From Myxococcales bacterium (GTDB lineage: Bacteria > Myxococcota_A > Polyangia > Polyangiales > Ga0077539), in contig JAEUKI010000031.1 of NCBI GenBank assembly GCA_016793325.1, positions 124,001 to 188,000 on the forward strand: DNA of 64,000 bases. Direction: 5' to 3'. The position numbers and the translations under genes were made by a program. Shown piece after piece: positions 1 through 9,507 of this stretch. The stretch's first letter is position 1; each line of letters begins with the position of its first letter. The notes beneath the pieces were generated by a model. The model saw only the letters and a program-made list of their open reading frames with translations. It ran no database searches and was not told the DNA's origin.

Positions 1-76
1 CAGAAGTGCAAGACGGCTTCGAGCGACACGCGACGGCTCTCGCAGAGAGGGCCGAGTCGCTGCATCATCCCGCCCG

Positions 77-1282
77 ATGATGCGAAAGGTCCTGGTCCAG
101 TCGCTGGACGCTGTTCGTCGCGCGCGACTCGCGTACTTGAAATTGCGTGGCGAAACGCCCGCGTCCGAAGCCGAACGCAAGGTGCTCACCGGCGAAGCGT
201 GGTCGCAGTACTGCAAGACCCTCGAAGCCGCCGGCGCGTCGCTGCAGTTTCCCGGGACGCCCCGCGGCGCGTTCGATCAGGCCGAGGGGTATCGCTACCT
301 CGCGCGGCTCGTTCGCGCGGGGCTCGAGGGCTTTCTCGAGGACGCTGATCCCCAGGCGCCAGTATTCAAGCGCGTCGTCCACGAGACGATCAAGATGGGC
401 GCGGACAACCCCGACAACCACTACATGAACGCCTCGGTCTCGGGCGCCTACGAGTACAAGATCCGCGGTCATCGCGGGACGGTGAAGTACCTCGCGTTCG
501 CCACGCAAGCGGGCCACTACGGTCGCGGCGGAGGCATGCCCCCCACCGGTCAAATCGAAGCGTCGCAGCTCGAGATCAACGACGACGGGACCTTCGAGAT
601 CATCGTGAGCGCGACGAAGCACGAGAAGAACTGGCTCGCGATGAGCCCGGACACTGGGCTCTTGATCGTCCGCCAGACCTTCGGCGACAAGACCAAAGAG
701 ACCCTCGCGAAGCTCTCGATCGAGCGCATCGACGGGCCCCACGCGCCGCGGCCCCTCACTCCCGAGCAGCTCGTCGATGGCCTCGAAAACGCCGGAACCC
801 TCGTCGCCGGCGCGTCGCTCTTGTTCGCGAAATGGGCGCGCGATTTTCAATCGCACTCGAACCTTCTCCCGCGCTTCGACCAGGACGTCTCGAACAAAGC
901 CGGCGGCGACCCCAACATCGCCTACTACCACTCGCACTGGCGCCTCGGCCCCGAAGAGGCCCTCGTCATCGAAGTGAAGCCTCCCCGCTGCCAGTACTGG
1001 AACTTTCAGCTCAACAACTACTGGATGGAGTCGCTCGACTACCGCTACCACCGCATCCACTTGAATAGTGACACCGCGACGTATGAGCCCGACGGCTCGA
1101 TCCGCATCGTCGTCACGCACCGCGACCCAGGGATGGTCAATTGGCTCTCGACCGTCGGTCACTCCGAGGGGACGATGTGCTTTCGCTGGGTGCGCGCGGA
1201 CGATCACCCCGTCCCCCAGACGCGCGTGGTCCCCGTGTCTTCTCTCGTCTCGAACAGCACTCGCAACGGCGCCAACCCATGA
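77..1282 (+). CDS. DUF1214 domain-containing protein
   Basis: The 401-residue product has no signal peptide. Its C-terminal third (from about residue 280) carries the aromatic, Trp/Tyr-rich stretch typical of DUF1214 (for example YWNFQLNNYWMESLDY), so the family call is good but the biochemical role is unknown. Two ATG codons lie at 77 and 80. The frame stays open to the left edge of the window, but the extra residues are Arg-rich and look non-coding, so 77 or 80 is preferred. The stop overlaps the start of the sulfotransferase-SDR gene by ATGA, so the two are probably translated from one message. From memory, DUF1214 proteins often sit beside sulfotransferase and SDR genes in lipid or steroid loci; that link is inference. 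Confidence 0.85.
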   Translation: MMRKVLVQSLDAVRRARLAYLKLRGETPASEAERKVLTGEAWSQYCKTLEAAGASLQFPGTPRGAFDQAEGYRYLARLVRAGLEGFLEDADPQAPVFKRVVHETIKMGADNPDNHYMNASVSGAYEYKIRGHRGTVKYLAFATQAGHYGRGGGMPPTGQIEASQLEINDDGTFEIIVSATKHEKNWLAMSPDTGLLIVRQTFGDKTKETLAKLSIERIDGPHAPRPLTPEQLVDGLENAGTLVAGASLLFAKWARDFQSHSNLLPRFDQDVSNKAGGDPNIAYYHSHWRLGPEEALVIEVKPPRCQYWNFQLNNYWMESLDYRYHRIHLNSDTATYEPDGSIRIVVTHRDPGMVNWLSTVGHSEGTMCFRWVRADDHPVPQTRVVPVSSLVSNSTRNGANP

Positions 1283-3594
1283 TTTTTCAGCGATCGAAGC
1301 CGCTCGTCACCACCACGCACTACGCGCGACCCTCGCGCCCGATGCTCGCACAACTATTCAACCGCGTCGGCGCGTACGTCCCCCACGAGCCGCTCGACGT
1401 CGCGATGCTCCTCGACGACGCCCGTCGGCAGACGAGCCTCGATGACTACGGCGATCCCGCGTTTCGCGAGCCGCTCGCGAGGCTCGTCGAGTCGATCGAA
1501 GCCGAGGCGAAGCTCCACGCGCTCGGCCGCTCGATCATGAAGGGCCGCCTCGTCGCGCTGCTCGCCAATCGACTCCGCGTGATCCAGTACCTGAAGGATC
1601 ACCCGGAGGCCGAGCGCAAAGAGCTCCTTCGCCCGATCGTGATCGCGGGGCTTCAGCGCACCGGGACGACCATGCTCCATCGTCTGTTGGCGGCGGACTA
1701 TCGCGCGAGGGCGCTCATGTCGTGGGAGGCGCTCGCGCCCGTTCCGCTGCCCGGCGAACGCCCCGGCCACGCAGGAAAGCGCGTCCGCAACGCGCGCATC
1801 GCCGAGCAGGGCCTCCGCGTGTTGTCTCCAGAGTTCTTCGCGATTCACCCGGTCGAAGCCGAGGCGCCCGAAGAGGACGTCCTGCTCGTCGACCTGTCGT
1901 TTACGAGCCAAGCGCCCGAGGCGACGCTGCACGTCCCGTCGTACGCGCACTGGCTCGAGACGCAGTCGCTCGACCCTGCGTACACGTTCTTGCGAAACAC
2001 GCTCCGAGCGCTCGATCACCAGCGATCGGGCGACTGGTGGGTGCTCAAGACGCCCCACCACATGGAGTATCTCCGCGAGCTGCTCGCGGTGTTTCCCGAC
2101 GCGGTGATCGTGCAGACGCACAGGGATCCGCAGTCCACGATGGCCTCGTTTTGCAGCATGGTCGCGCACGGGCGCGGGATCTTCTCGGACCACGTCGACC
2201 CGCGCGAGGTGGGCCGACACTGGCTCCGCAAGGTGCGCCGAATGCTCGATCGAACGCAGTCCGTTCGCGACGCGGTCGCCGCCGAGGGAGCGGGCGCGAA
2301 GTGCCGCTTCGTCGACGTTCACTACAAGTCCCTCGTGAAGGATCCCATCGCCGAGGTCGAGCGCATCTACGCCGCCGCGGGCCGCCCGCTCGATGACCGC
2401 GCGCGCAGCGCGATGGAGTTCGCGCGCTCCCGCGACACGCAGCACAAGTACGGAAAGCACGTCTATCGCCCGATGGACTTCGGCCTGAGCCCCGCGCTCA
2501 TCGAAGAGACCTTCGCGGACTACCGCGCGCGCTACGCCATCGCGCACGAGCGCGAGAAGAAGCCCGTCGCAGCGCCGAGCGCCACCGCCGCAGACACCGC
2601 CGTTCGCACCGAGAATCCTGCGCTCGCCGTGCTCACCGGGATCGTCTCGCTCGCGAGCAAGCACGACTCGTTCGTGCCGCTCGGTCCCGAGTACCGGATG
2701 GACGGCAAGACCGTCTTGATTACCGGTGCCAACGTAGGGCTCGGCAAGGCCGTCGCCGTCGACCTCGCGCGGCGCGGCGCGCGGATGATCCTCGCGTGCC
2801 GCAGCGGGATCCCCGAGGCTGGCCACGAAATCATCGAGGCCTCCGGCTCGAACAGCGTCGAGATGCTCCGCGTGGACCTCTCTGACGCGAGCTCGATCGT
2901 CGAGCTCACGAACACCCTCGCGGCGCGCGGCGAGCGAATCGACGTCTTCATCGGCAACGCTGGCGTGATGCCCGCCAAGGCCACGCCGAGCGCGCAGGGC
3001 TTCGAGCTCTTGTACGCAGTGCATCTGTTCGCAAACGCGCTTCTCGCGCGCAGGATGCTCGCGAGCGGCGTGCTCCCCAACGACGTGTACGCGAGCAACG
3101 GGCGGCGCGGACGAGACGTCGCGCGCATCGTGTACGTCGCGTCCGAGTCGCACCGATCGTCCAAGGGGCTCGACCTCGAGCGCCTCGGCGACGTCGTTCC
3201 CTACGGCGTCACCGACGGAACGAAGCACTACGGCGACAGCAAGCTCGCGCTGATCACGTACGCCACCGAGCTCGCGCGTCGCATGACCGATGCCGTCGGC
3301 GTCTCCGTCGGAGTCCACTCGCTCTGCCCGGGCCCCGTCCACACCAAGATCGCGCGAAACGCGCCTGCGTTCATCGAGCCCATCCTCGAGCCCGTGATGC
3401 GCATGACGTTCGCGCCGCCCGAAGTCGCAGCGGCGCCCGTGTCGCTGCTCGCCGCGGGCCCCGAGGTCGAAGGCGAGACGGGCTGGTACCTGCACATGCT
3501 TCGAAAGCGCGACCCCTCACCATGGGCGCTCGACCCCGCGCACGGTCGTGCGCTGTGGGACGCCGTCGAGTCGCGAATGAAGGCGTGGCTGTAG
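1279..3594 (+). CDS. Sulfotransferase-SDR oxidoreductase fusion protein
   Basis: The protein has 771 residues and two enzymatic halves. Residues of roughly 1-420 form a sulfotransferase-like domain with the PAPS-binding loop GLQRTGTTML near residue 124 and a later VLKTPHHMEYL segment. Residues of roughly 480-771 are a short-chain dehydrogenase/reductase with the nucleotide motif TGANVGLG near 482, NAGV in the middle and the catalytic YxxxK (Tyr about 651, Lys about 655). The linker is Ala/Thr-rich. The frame is open further upstream, but the ATG at 1279 overlaps the previous stop and starts a sensible N terminus. A product that is first oxidised or reduced and then sulfated, such as a lipid or sterol alcohol, would fit; the substrate cannot be read from sequence. 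Confidence 0.85.
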   Translation: MIFQRSKPLVTTTHYARPSRPMLAQLFNRVGAYVPHEPLDVAMLLDDARRQTSLDDYGDPAFREPLARLVESIEAEAKLHALGRSIMKGRLVALLANRLRVIQYLKDHPEAERKELLRPIVIAGLQRTGTTMLHRLLAADYRARALMSWEALAPVPLPGERPGHAGKRVRNARIAEQGLRVLSPEFFAIHPVEAEAPEEDVLLVDLSFTSQAPEATLHVPSYAHWLETQSLDPAYTFLRNTLRALDHQRSGDWWVLKTPHHMEYLRELLAVFPDAVIVQTHRDPQSTMASFCSMVAHGRGIFSDHVDPREVGRHWLRKVRRMLDRTQSVRDAVAAEGAGAKCRFVDVHYKSLVKDPIAEVERIYAAAGRPLDDRARSAMEFARSRDTQHKYGKHVYRPMDFGLSPALIEETFADYRARYAIAHEREKKPVAAPSATAADTAVRTENPALAVLTGIVSLASKHDSFVPLGPEYRMDGKTVLITGANVGLGKAVAVDLARRGARMILACRSGIPEAGHEIIEASGSNSVEMLRVDLSDASSIVELTNTLAARGERIDVFIGNAGVMPAKATPSAQGFELLYAVHLFANALLARRMLASGVLPNDVYASNGRRGRDVARIVYVASESHRSSKGLDLERLGDVVPYGVTDGTKHYGDSKLALITYATELARRMTDAVGVSVGVHSLCPGPVHTKIARNAPAFIEPILEPVMRMTFAPPEVAAAPVSLLAAGPEVEGETGWYLHMLRKRDPSPWALDPAHGRALWDAVESRMKAWL

Positions 3595-3656
3595 CGCGCG
3601 TCCATTCGAGAATCCGCCAAGCTTCGGCGTGGACGGTCTGTCGTACGATGCGCCCA

Positions 3657-4019
3657 ATGAAGCTCTCGCTCCGTCTCGTGCTCGTCACTGCAATCGCCGC
3701 GCTCGCCGCCTGCGACAACGCTCCGAAGCCGAACCAACCCGCAGGCGCGGACTGCAACGCAGGCCTCTCCACCAACGCATGTGTCGCTGGGCATTTCTGC
3801 GCGCGCCCCGAGACCGATCAGGCAGGCCAACAACGTTTCTCGAACGGCGGCTTGTTCGGGTTGGGCCTGCAAGTGCCCGTCGGTCGCTGCGTGCGTCTGC
3901 CTGCGGTCGGCCAGGGGTGCACCTTCGTCAACCGAGACTGCGTCGCGGGCGCTACGTGCCAGTTCGAAGGGGCCTCGCGCGCAGGGATCTGCCGCGCGAA
4001 CGCAGCGCCGGCGCAGTGA
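3657..4019 (+). CDS. Small Cys-rich lipoprotein
   Basis: The 120-residue protein starts with a classic lipoprotein signal (basic MKLSLR, hydrophobic core, lipobox LAAC followed by Asp). The mature part has eight further cysteines spaced like a small disulfide-rich domain. An ATG at 3648 would add three residues; the ATG at 3657 gives the better signal peptide. It is probably lipid-anchored in the envelope. No family is recognised. It is a stand-alone plus-strand gene between the fusion enzyme and a minus-strand operon whose last stop lies only a few bases beyond it. Confidence 0.75.
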   Translation: MKLSLRLVLVTAIAALAACDNAPKPNQPAGADCNAGLSTNACVAGHFCARPETDQAGQQRFSNGGLFGLGLQVPVGRCVRLPAVGQGCTFVNRDCVAGATCQFEGASRAGICRANAAPAQ

Positions 4020-4026
4020 TCACAAT

Positions 4027-4890
4027 TCAAGTGACCGCTGTCGCGCCGAGCTCGTAGCGCCCGTCGAGCGCGCTCGGATCGAGCCCCAGCGTCGGGAGCG
4101 CCGGCGTCCACACGTCGCGCACAAGCGCCGCGAACAGCGCTCGTTGCTCGCGCGTCGGCATGTACCCGTGGTCCCGCGCCACGTCGCCGTACGCATCGAG
4201 CGGGTCGACTTCGTCGCGCGTCGTTCCGAAGAGCCCTCGGTGCAAGCCGTCGAACACGGGGACGAGCTCGCGCTGCACCGTCGCGCGCAGCGAAGCGTCG
4301 TCGAGCGTCGCTCGCAAATAGCTCCAGCCCATCCGCGCGTGGTGGATCTCGTCGGACAGCACGACGCCGACGCACGATCGCACCGCGGGGTCTCGCGCGC
4401 GACCGTAGAGCGCGTGCAAGAGCGCACACGAAAACGTCTCGGCGCCGACGCACAAGTGCAGCGCCTCGACCGCCGCGAGCTCGACGAGCGACAAGCTCGC
4501 GTCGTCGGGAATCGGAGAAATCCCCGCAGGAGGCGTCTCGTCGCGATCCGAGTAGCACCTCGTGAGCGACGCGAAGAGCTCTGCGTGACGGACCTCGTCG
4601 AGCTGCGCGCGACACGCGACCGAGAGCGCCGAGGCGGGCGCACCCGCGGCGAGTAGATCGAGCGTATATGTAGCAAAAATGCTGACCGAACGATGCTCCG
4701 AGCGCGTTCGTCCGCGCCAGAGATCAGCGAGCTCGCGTCTCAGGTCCTCGGGTAGTGATGACGCCGTGCTCGTCGAGAAGTCCACCCGTGAGTGGTGCTC
4801 GTCCATGAGCCGTCGGTGCTCGTGCTCGAGCGTGGTCACCGCGCGAAAATCGAGCAGCGGTGCGCTCTCGAGTGTCTCCGCGTCGGTCAT
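4027..4890 (-). CDS. Ferritin-like (putative diiron) protein
   Basis: The 287-residue soluble helical protein has the ferritin-like carboxylate/His pattern: a Glu-His in the first helix, DEVRHAELF near residue 98, a Glu in VEALHL and a second DEIHHARMGW. These are the usual ligands of a diiron centre in oxygenase- or ferritin-like proteins (compare AurF-type N-oxygenases and acyl-ACP desaturase-like families). The substrate is unknown. Its start codon overlaps the stop of the upstream Pro-rich lipoprotein gene by ATGA, and that gene is coupled in the same way to a large membrane protein, so it is the last gene of a three-gene operon. Confidence 0.7.
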   Translation of the reverse strand: MTDAETLESAPLLDFRAVTTLEHEHRRLMDEHHSRVDFSTSTASSLPEDLRRELADLWRGRTRSEHRSVSIFATYTLDLLAAGAPASALSVACRAQLDEVRHAELFASLTRCYSDRDETPPAGISPIPDDASLSLVELAAVEALHLCVGAETFSCALLHALYGRARDPAVRSCVGVVLSDEIHHARMGWSYLRATLDDASLRATVQRELVPVFDGLHRGLFGTTRDEVDPLDAYGDVARDHGYMPTREQRALFAALVRDVWTPALPTLGLDPSALDGRYELGATAVT

Positions 4891-5429
4891 CGCGAAGACG
4901 CTCGTCGCGAGCCTGCGATGCCCGGCAACGAGCCCGAGCTCGGCGGCGTTCGACCCCGACGCTCGGTGCGTTCGGCGGGCTTTTCTTCAGTCAGATTGCG
5001 TTTCTCTGTGAGGCCCGCGAGCTCGCGCGACGGCGGCCCCGGTCGGGGCATCGGTTCGCGCACGCCCGGAAGTCTGCGCGCTGGCGGGCCCGGCGGCGGA
5101 CGACGCACCAAGCCGCTGTCCGGCGGCGGCTCGCGGGGCGGCGGAGCGATCGTTCCCGGCGGTGGAATGTCTCGAACCGGATCCTGTGCGACGCCTGTGT
5201 CTGCGACGACCAGACCTGAGTCCCGCGCGATGACCGGTTCCGAAGGCATTCCAGGCACGGCGATCTGCCTCGTCCCTTGCTCGACCGTCGCCTGCGATGC
5301 GCTTCGATCGCACGCAGGCAACAACAGCTCTGCGCTCGTGAGCCCCAACGCAGGCAGGACCACGGCGCGAAGAACGGCGCGAGAGCTCTTGGACGTCACG
5401 AGGGACAGTGTACCCCGCGTTTGCGTCAT
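4887..5429 (-). CDS. Proline-rich putative lipoprotein
   Basis: The 180-residue protein has a hydrophobic N terminus ending in a lipobox-like LLPAC followed by Asp, then an Arg/Pro-rich low-complexity region with repeated RPPP and GPPAR tracts and a charged tail. This looks like an envelope-tethered spacer rather than an enzyme. The ATG at 5429 overlaps the stop of the upstream membrane-protein gene (ATGA at 5426-5429), and its own stop overlaps the ferritin-like gene in the same way. No family is recognised. The coding assignment rests on the overlaps and the signal sequence. Confidence 0.65.
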   Translation of the reverse strand: MTQTRGTLSLVTSKSSRAVLRAVVLPALGLTSAELLLPACDRSASQATVEQGTRQIAVPGMPSEPVIARDSGLVVADTGVAQDPVRDIPPPGTIAPPPREPPPDSGLVRRPPPGPPARRLPGVREPMPRPGPPSRELAGLTEKRNLTEEKPAERTERRGRTPPSSGSLPGIAGSRRASSR

Positions 5430-7624
5430 TCGGTGGCGGCGGCCTCGTGAAGCCAGAGCCGCGTGCTGTCGTAACGGCCCTCTGCGAAATCCCCGGACGC
5501 TTGGTATCGCCGCTGCGCAAAGAGGACGCAGCCTCGGGTGCTCGCCGGGCGGTCGGGGTCCCGCGCGCTCGCGTCGACGAGCGCGATCGGGTCGAGGTAC
5601 TCGGTCGCGGCAAACACGGGGTCCTCGTAGTAGCGCGCCGAACACGCGCTCCACCGACCCGCGCGCGACTGGCAGCACACCGCGTCGCGCGCTCGATCGA
5701 ACGACGTGGGAACGAACGTCCACCGCCCGTCTCGCATCCGAGGCCGCGCGAAGAGCTCTCGGGCGCCCACGGGCTCCCTCGTCGAAGGCTGCGGAAGAAA
5801 GTACTCGCCTCGAAGCGCCATCGTCACGCGAACGAGCGGCGGCCGCTGGGGATCGAAGCACACCATCGCCGTCGGCCACGCGACCACGCGCGCGTCGCAC
5901 TCTTCGTCGAGCGTCGCGCAATAGTGCGAATACCAGCTCGACGGCGACGCGTGCGACGGGTCGCTCGGCGCGAGGACGTACGCGCTCTGGATCTCCCACG
6001 CGCGCGACGGCGGCCGCACTGAGTACGCCCTCCCCGTGGCGTTGAAGCACTCGAGCGTCGCGGAAGATGAAAACGTGGGCTCGCCTTGCGGGCAGCGGAT
6101 CGCTTGCTCGCTCTCGTCTGCGCTGTTCGGGTCGGCCGCCCGACGTTGCGCGTCGCTCACGACGTTGCGTCCGACGTCGTCGCTCACGAACGCGAGCGAC
6201 CGGCTCGGCGCTGGGATCGAGAGCGTCGGCGCGCTCGCGGAGGCCAGCGCTTCGAACGCCGAGGCGTCTGCCTCGATCCGCGCCAGCGAACGACCGCAGC
6301 GGACGAAATACGCCCCGAGCGGTCGTGTCGCGACGAACCGCGGAGCCTCGCGAAACAGCTCGATCAGCGTCTCGCCAGCGTCGCAGCGAACGACGAGCGG
6401 CCGGCGCTCGGCCGCGATCTCGAGCTCGAACTCGACGGAAAACGGCGTAGTCGAAGGCTGCGGATAGCGATCGAAGACGATCTCGCCCTCGCTCCCGCGG
6501 GTTTGCTCGAGCTCCCATCCGTCGAATCGCACCGTCGCGCTTCGAACGTCGATCGCCTGCCAAGGATGGACCTCGAGGCTCGCGGTCGAGACGTTCGAGA
6601 TGCGCTGCGCGGACTCGATCTGCGCGCGACTCGCTCGGATCACCACGCGCGACGGCCCTTCACGAGGATCGCGGCGGTGAACGAACTCGAAGAGCTCGGC
6701 CCCGTCGCGGCCGCGCACCGCCGTCAGACTCGAGACATCGACGCAGCATCCGCCACGGTTGCACAGCGCGCGGGGACGATCCCGCGCGAACAGCCACTGC
6801 TCGACCTCGCGATCGACCAACATCGGCCGATCGATCGGCCTCAGGGTGTGTCGCGGAAGCGACCGTTCGATCCACCGAGGACGCGATCGCCCCGAGGTAC
6901 ACGGGTCGCTCTCGCGCTGCTCGACCCTCTGCGCCGCGATCGCCGCGCGAAAGACACGGAGCTCGATCGCGAGCGCGCGGCTCGACCCCGTCGGCAGCAA
7001 GCTCGGCCCGAGTCGAATCGCGCGCCCGGTCTGGTTGTCGATGCGCACGCTCGCGCGTCGCTCGAAGGCGACGAGCGCCAGCGCCGCCAGCGCGAACACC
7101 GCCGCCAGCGACGCGCCGCGCTCGGTGCGAACTCGAATTGTGAACACCGCCGCCGCGGCCGCGAGCAGCGCGCAAGCGACGTGCGCCGCGAGCACGCCGG
7201 TCGACATCGCGCCGCGCGAGGCGACGATCGCGACGATGGACCACCCGACAGGAGCGAGCGCCGCCGCCGCGAGCGCGCGTTGAACCACGCGCCTCGCGCG
7301 GGTCGAACAGTGGATCGTCGCGACGCGCGTCCACACGGCGTCGCTCGCGGTCTGATCGCGATACGGGTCGCCCGACGCGCGCTCGACCAAGAGCGTCGCG
7401 GCTCCGATGCGCCAGTCGATCGCGTCCGTCGCGACCTCCAGCGTCGCCGACGCCCCGTGGTCGACGGTCGCGCGCGCGAGCTCGCGGGTGTCGCTTCGTG
7501 CGCTTCGAACGCGAAACACCGAACGGACGTCGTCGTTGCGCACACGAATCGAGAGAGCTTCCCCCGATCGTGTGCGCGCCTCGTGCGTCTGCGTTCGACC
7601 GTCGATCTCGATCCGAGAGGCCAT
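5426..7624 (-). CDS. Large hypothetical membrane protein
   Basis: The 732-residue protein has an N-terminal soluble segment of about 115 residues, then three closely spaced hydrophobic helices (about 120-205), then a long Cys-containing region of about 500 residues that may be exported. A TTG at 7642 would add six residues; the ATG at 7624 is preferred, although neither has a convincing ribosome site. It is the first gene of the run leading to the Pro-rich lipoprotein and the ferritin-like protein, all joined by ATGA overlaps. I do not recognise a family. Confidence 0.65.
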   Translation of the reverse strand: MASRIEIDGRTQTHEARTRSGEALSIRVRNDDVRSVFRVRSARSDTRELARATVDHGASATLEVATDAIDWRIGAATLLVERASGDPYRDQTASDAVWTRVATIHCSTRARRVVQRALAAAALAPVGWSIVAIVASRGAMSTGVLAAHVACALLAAAAAVFTIRVRTERGASLAAVFALAALALVAFERRASVRIDNQTGRAIRLGPSLLPTGSSRALAIELRVFRAAIAAQRVEQRESDPCTSGRSRPRWIERSLPRHTLRPIDRPMLVDREVEQWLFARDRPRALCNRGGCCVDVSSLTAVRGRDGAELFEFVHRRDPREGPSRVVIRASRAQIESAQRISNVSTASLEVHPWQAIDVRSATVRFDGWELEQTRGSEGEIVFDRYPQPSTTPFSVEFELEIAAERRPLVVRCDAGETLIELFREAPRFVATRPLGAYFVRCGRSLARIEADASAFEALASASAPTLSIPAPSRSLAFVSDDVGRNVVSDAQRRAADPNSADESEQAIRCPQGEPTFSSSATLECFNATGRAYSVRPPSRAWEIQSAYVLAPSDPSHASPSSWYSHYCATLDEECDARVVAWPTAMVCFDPQRPPLVRVTMALRGEYFLPQPSTREPVGARELFARPRMRDGRWTFVPTSFDRARDAVCCQSRAGRWSACSARYYEDPVFAATEYLDPIALVDASARDPDRPASTRGCVLFAQRRYQASGDFAEGRYDSTRLWLHEAAATE

Positions 7625-7681
7625 CGAGCGTAAGCGCTGCAAGTGGAGGGCGGTATTCCCGCGCTCGGAGGGGGCGTCGCT

Positions 7682-9409
7682 TTACCGCACAAATGACTGA
7701 AAGAGCTCGCTCGCGCGCCCGCTCCAGCGCTCGACCACTGCGCCGTATAGCGCTGGTTCGCGCTCGGCCAGCAGCGCCAGCACCGCGCGGATCGTGACCG
7801 CCGATCGCGTCGAGGCGTGCTCGAAGCGATACACGCCGTCCTCGATCGAGAAATCCTGGTTTTCGACGAACCAAACGACGAGCTCTGCGCCGAGCTGCGG
7901 GCACGCTCGGGCCTCTCGGAGCAGCGCGTCCCACACGGCGTCGGGACCGAGCAAGGCGAGCAGCTCTCGCGCCCACGCGTGCCGCTCGCGCTTCGAGAGG
8001 TCCGTCGGTGGGTCGACGAAGTCTCGCGCGCGTGCGCGTTCGCGCTCTTCATCGAAGGCAAACGAATCGATCACGAAGGCCGCCGAGAACCAGCGGTCCT
8101 CGCGCGAGGCTCGCAACACGAGGGCGTATTCGACCTCGTCGAAGCGCTCTTCGGGTAGCTCGAACGCGCGCATCATCGTGATCGTGTACTGCGGCGCCCG
8201 CCTGAAGCGCTCGCACCACTGCTCGACCGTCAGGTGCTCTCGCACGCGATCGCGCGTCGCTCCGAGCGCCGCGAAGACGGGGTTCTCTTCGATCCAGAGC
8301 CACGGATCTTCGCCGGCGCGCGACTCGTAAGAGAAGATGGCCGCGTCGAGCGCGAGCTTCGGAAGCTCGTCGGCGATCGAGACACGCTCGGCGAACGAGC
8401 GCAGCCCGTCGAGTCGCGTCGCGTCGACGAGCTCGTCCGCGAGGGCGTAGATCAAGAATTTCCGCGCGGCTTCACGAACGGCGTCCGAGGCTCGATGGAG
8501 CGAGAACTCTCTCTCGTACAGCTCGATCTCGTCCGTCGCCCCGAGGGCCGCAGCGGCTGCGATCCCGCGCTCGGCCGCAGCCCGCACACGATCGTCGTCG
8601 CGCGCGAGCTCGCGCCACGGCGGCTCTCGCATCACGCGCGAGAGCTCGCCGGAGCTCAGCCGAAGCAGCAAATCGTCGAGCGGATCGTCGCGGAGCTCGA
8701 TCGAAAACGCCCGCGCGATCTGGGCTCGCTCGCGCCCGTCGGGCTCGCGCTCGAACGGCTCGCAGAGCTCTCGCGCGACCGCTGCGAGCTGCGCTGGGTC
8801 CTCGGCGATCCCACACACCGCGAGCACGCGCGTCGCGTCCGCGCGTCGATCTTGTGCGATCGCGCGCACGGCGCCCTCGACCGCAGCGCGCGCGAAGCGA
8901 GGGGCGCGGACGTCGAACCGATACACACGGCGCAGCCGGTCGAAGCGCGAGGCGCTCGCGGACCGCAACAAGCGCAGGGATCGATCGATCGCGCGCTCGA
9001 CGAACGGCGGCTCACGAGCATCGCGTCCGAAGCGCTTGCACGCGAGCGCGATCGCGCCGGTGTCCGTCGCCTCGATCGAAGCCTCGATGCTGCGCGCGAC
9101 GAGCTGCTCACCCTCGCTCGTCGAAAAACTCGGCATCGCCTCGGGAAACTTCTCTGCGAGCTCGATGAGCTCGCGGGCCGACACGTCGAAGGCGGGGTGG
9201 GCCACGTCCGACACGAGCAACCGGCGGACCTCACGCGCTTCGACGAGCCGGCTGTTTGCGATCGATCGCCACATGACTTGCGACAGCGGCTTGTCGCGAC
9301 CCTCCGCCGCGAACACAGCGTCGCTCCGCCGAAGCGCGTCGCCCGAACGGGTTTCGCCGAGCCCGTGCTCGACCGTGAAGGGCAGCCGCTCGGCGATCGC
9401 GGGGCACAT
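7682..9409 (-). CDS. Hypothetical protein, large and soluble
   Basis: The 575-residue protein is rich in Arg, Glu, Ala and Leu and looks all-helical, with no signal peptide and no membrane segment. I recognise no motif. The frame is open for another 200 bases and overlaps the divergent P450 gene, but the ATG at 9409 is preceded at 8 bases by a good ribosome site (GGTAGGG), which also leaves a roughly 100-base divergent promoter gap. It lies 57 bases upstream of the membrane-protein operon on the same strand and may be co-transcribed with it. Confidence 0.6.
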   Translation of the reverse strand: MCPAIAERLPFTVEHGLGETRSGDALRRSDAVFAAEGRDKPLSQVMWRSIANSRLVEAREVRRLLVSDVAHPAFDVSARELIELAEKFPEAMPSFSTSEGEQLVARSIEASIEATDTGAIALACKRFGRDAREPPFVERAIDRSLRLLRSASASRFDRLRRVYRFDVRAPRFARAAVEGAVRAIAQDRRADATRVLAVCGIAEDPAQLAAVARELCEPFEREPDGRERAQIARAFSIELRDDPLDDLLLRLSSGELSRVMREPPWRELARDDDRVRAAAERGIAAAAALGATDEIELYEREFSLHRASDAVREAARKFLIYALADELVDATRLDGLRSFAERVSIADELPKLALDAAIFSYESRAGEDPWLWIEENPVFAALGATRDRVREHLTVEQWCERFRRAPQYTITMMRAFELPEERFDEVEYALVLRASREDRWFSAAFVIDSFAFDEERERARARDFVDPPTDLSKRERHAWARELLALLGPDAVWDALLREARACPQLGAELVVWFVENQDFSIEDGVYRFEHASTRSAVTIRAVLALLAEREPALYGAVVERWSGRASELFQSFVR

Positions 9410-9507
9410 CACGATGACCCTACCGTCCAACGCGCGCTCGGGCACCGTGCGTTTCTCCGCGGCGACCGATTGACCCGATCGAGCGGTTGCCCCAACGATC
9501 GCGGTCC

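Noticed and set aside
65..1207. Long minus-strand open frame opposite the DUF1214 gene
   Set aside because: It is Arg/Val/Glu-rich with no motif. Such antisense frames are common in high-GC DNA and mirror the real gene.
1354..3495. Long minus-strand open frame opposite the sulfotransferase-SDR gene
   Set aside because: Composition is that of a GC-rich shadow; the plus-strand frame has full enzyme motifs.
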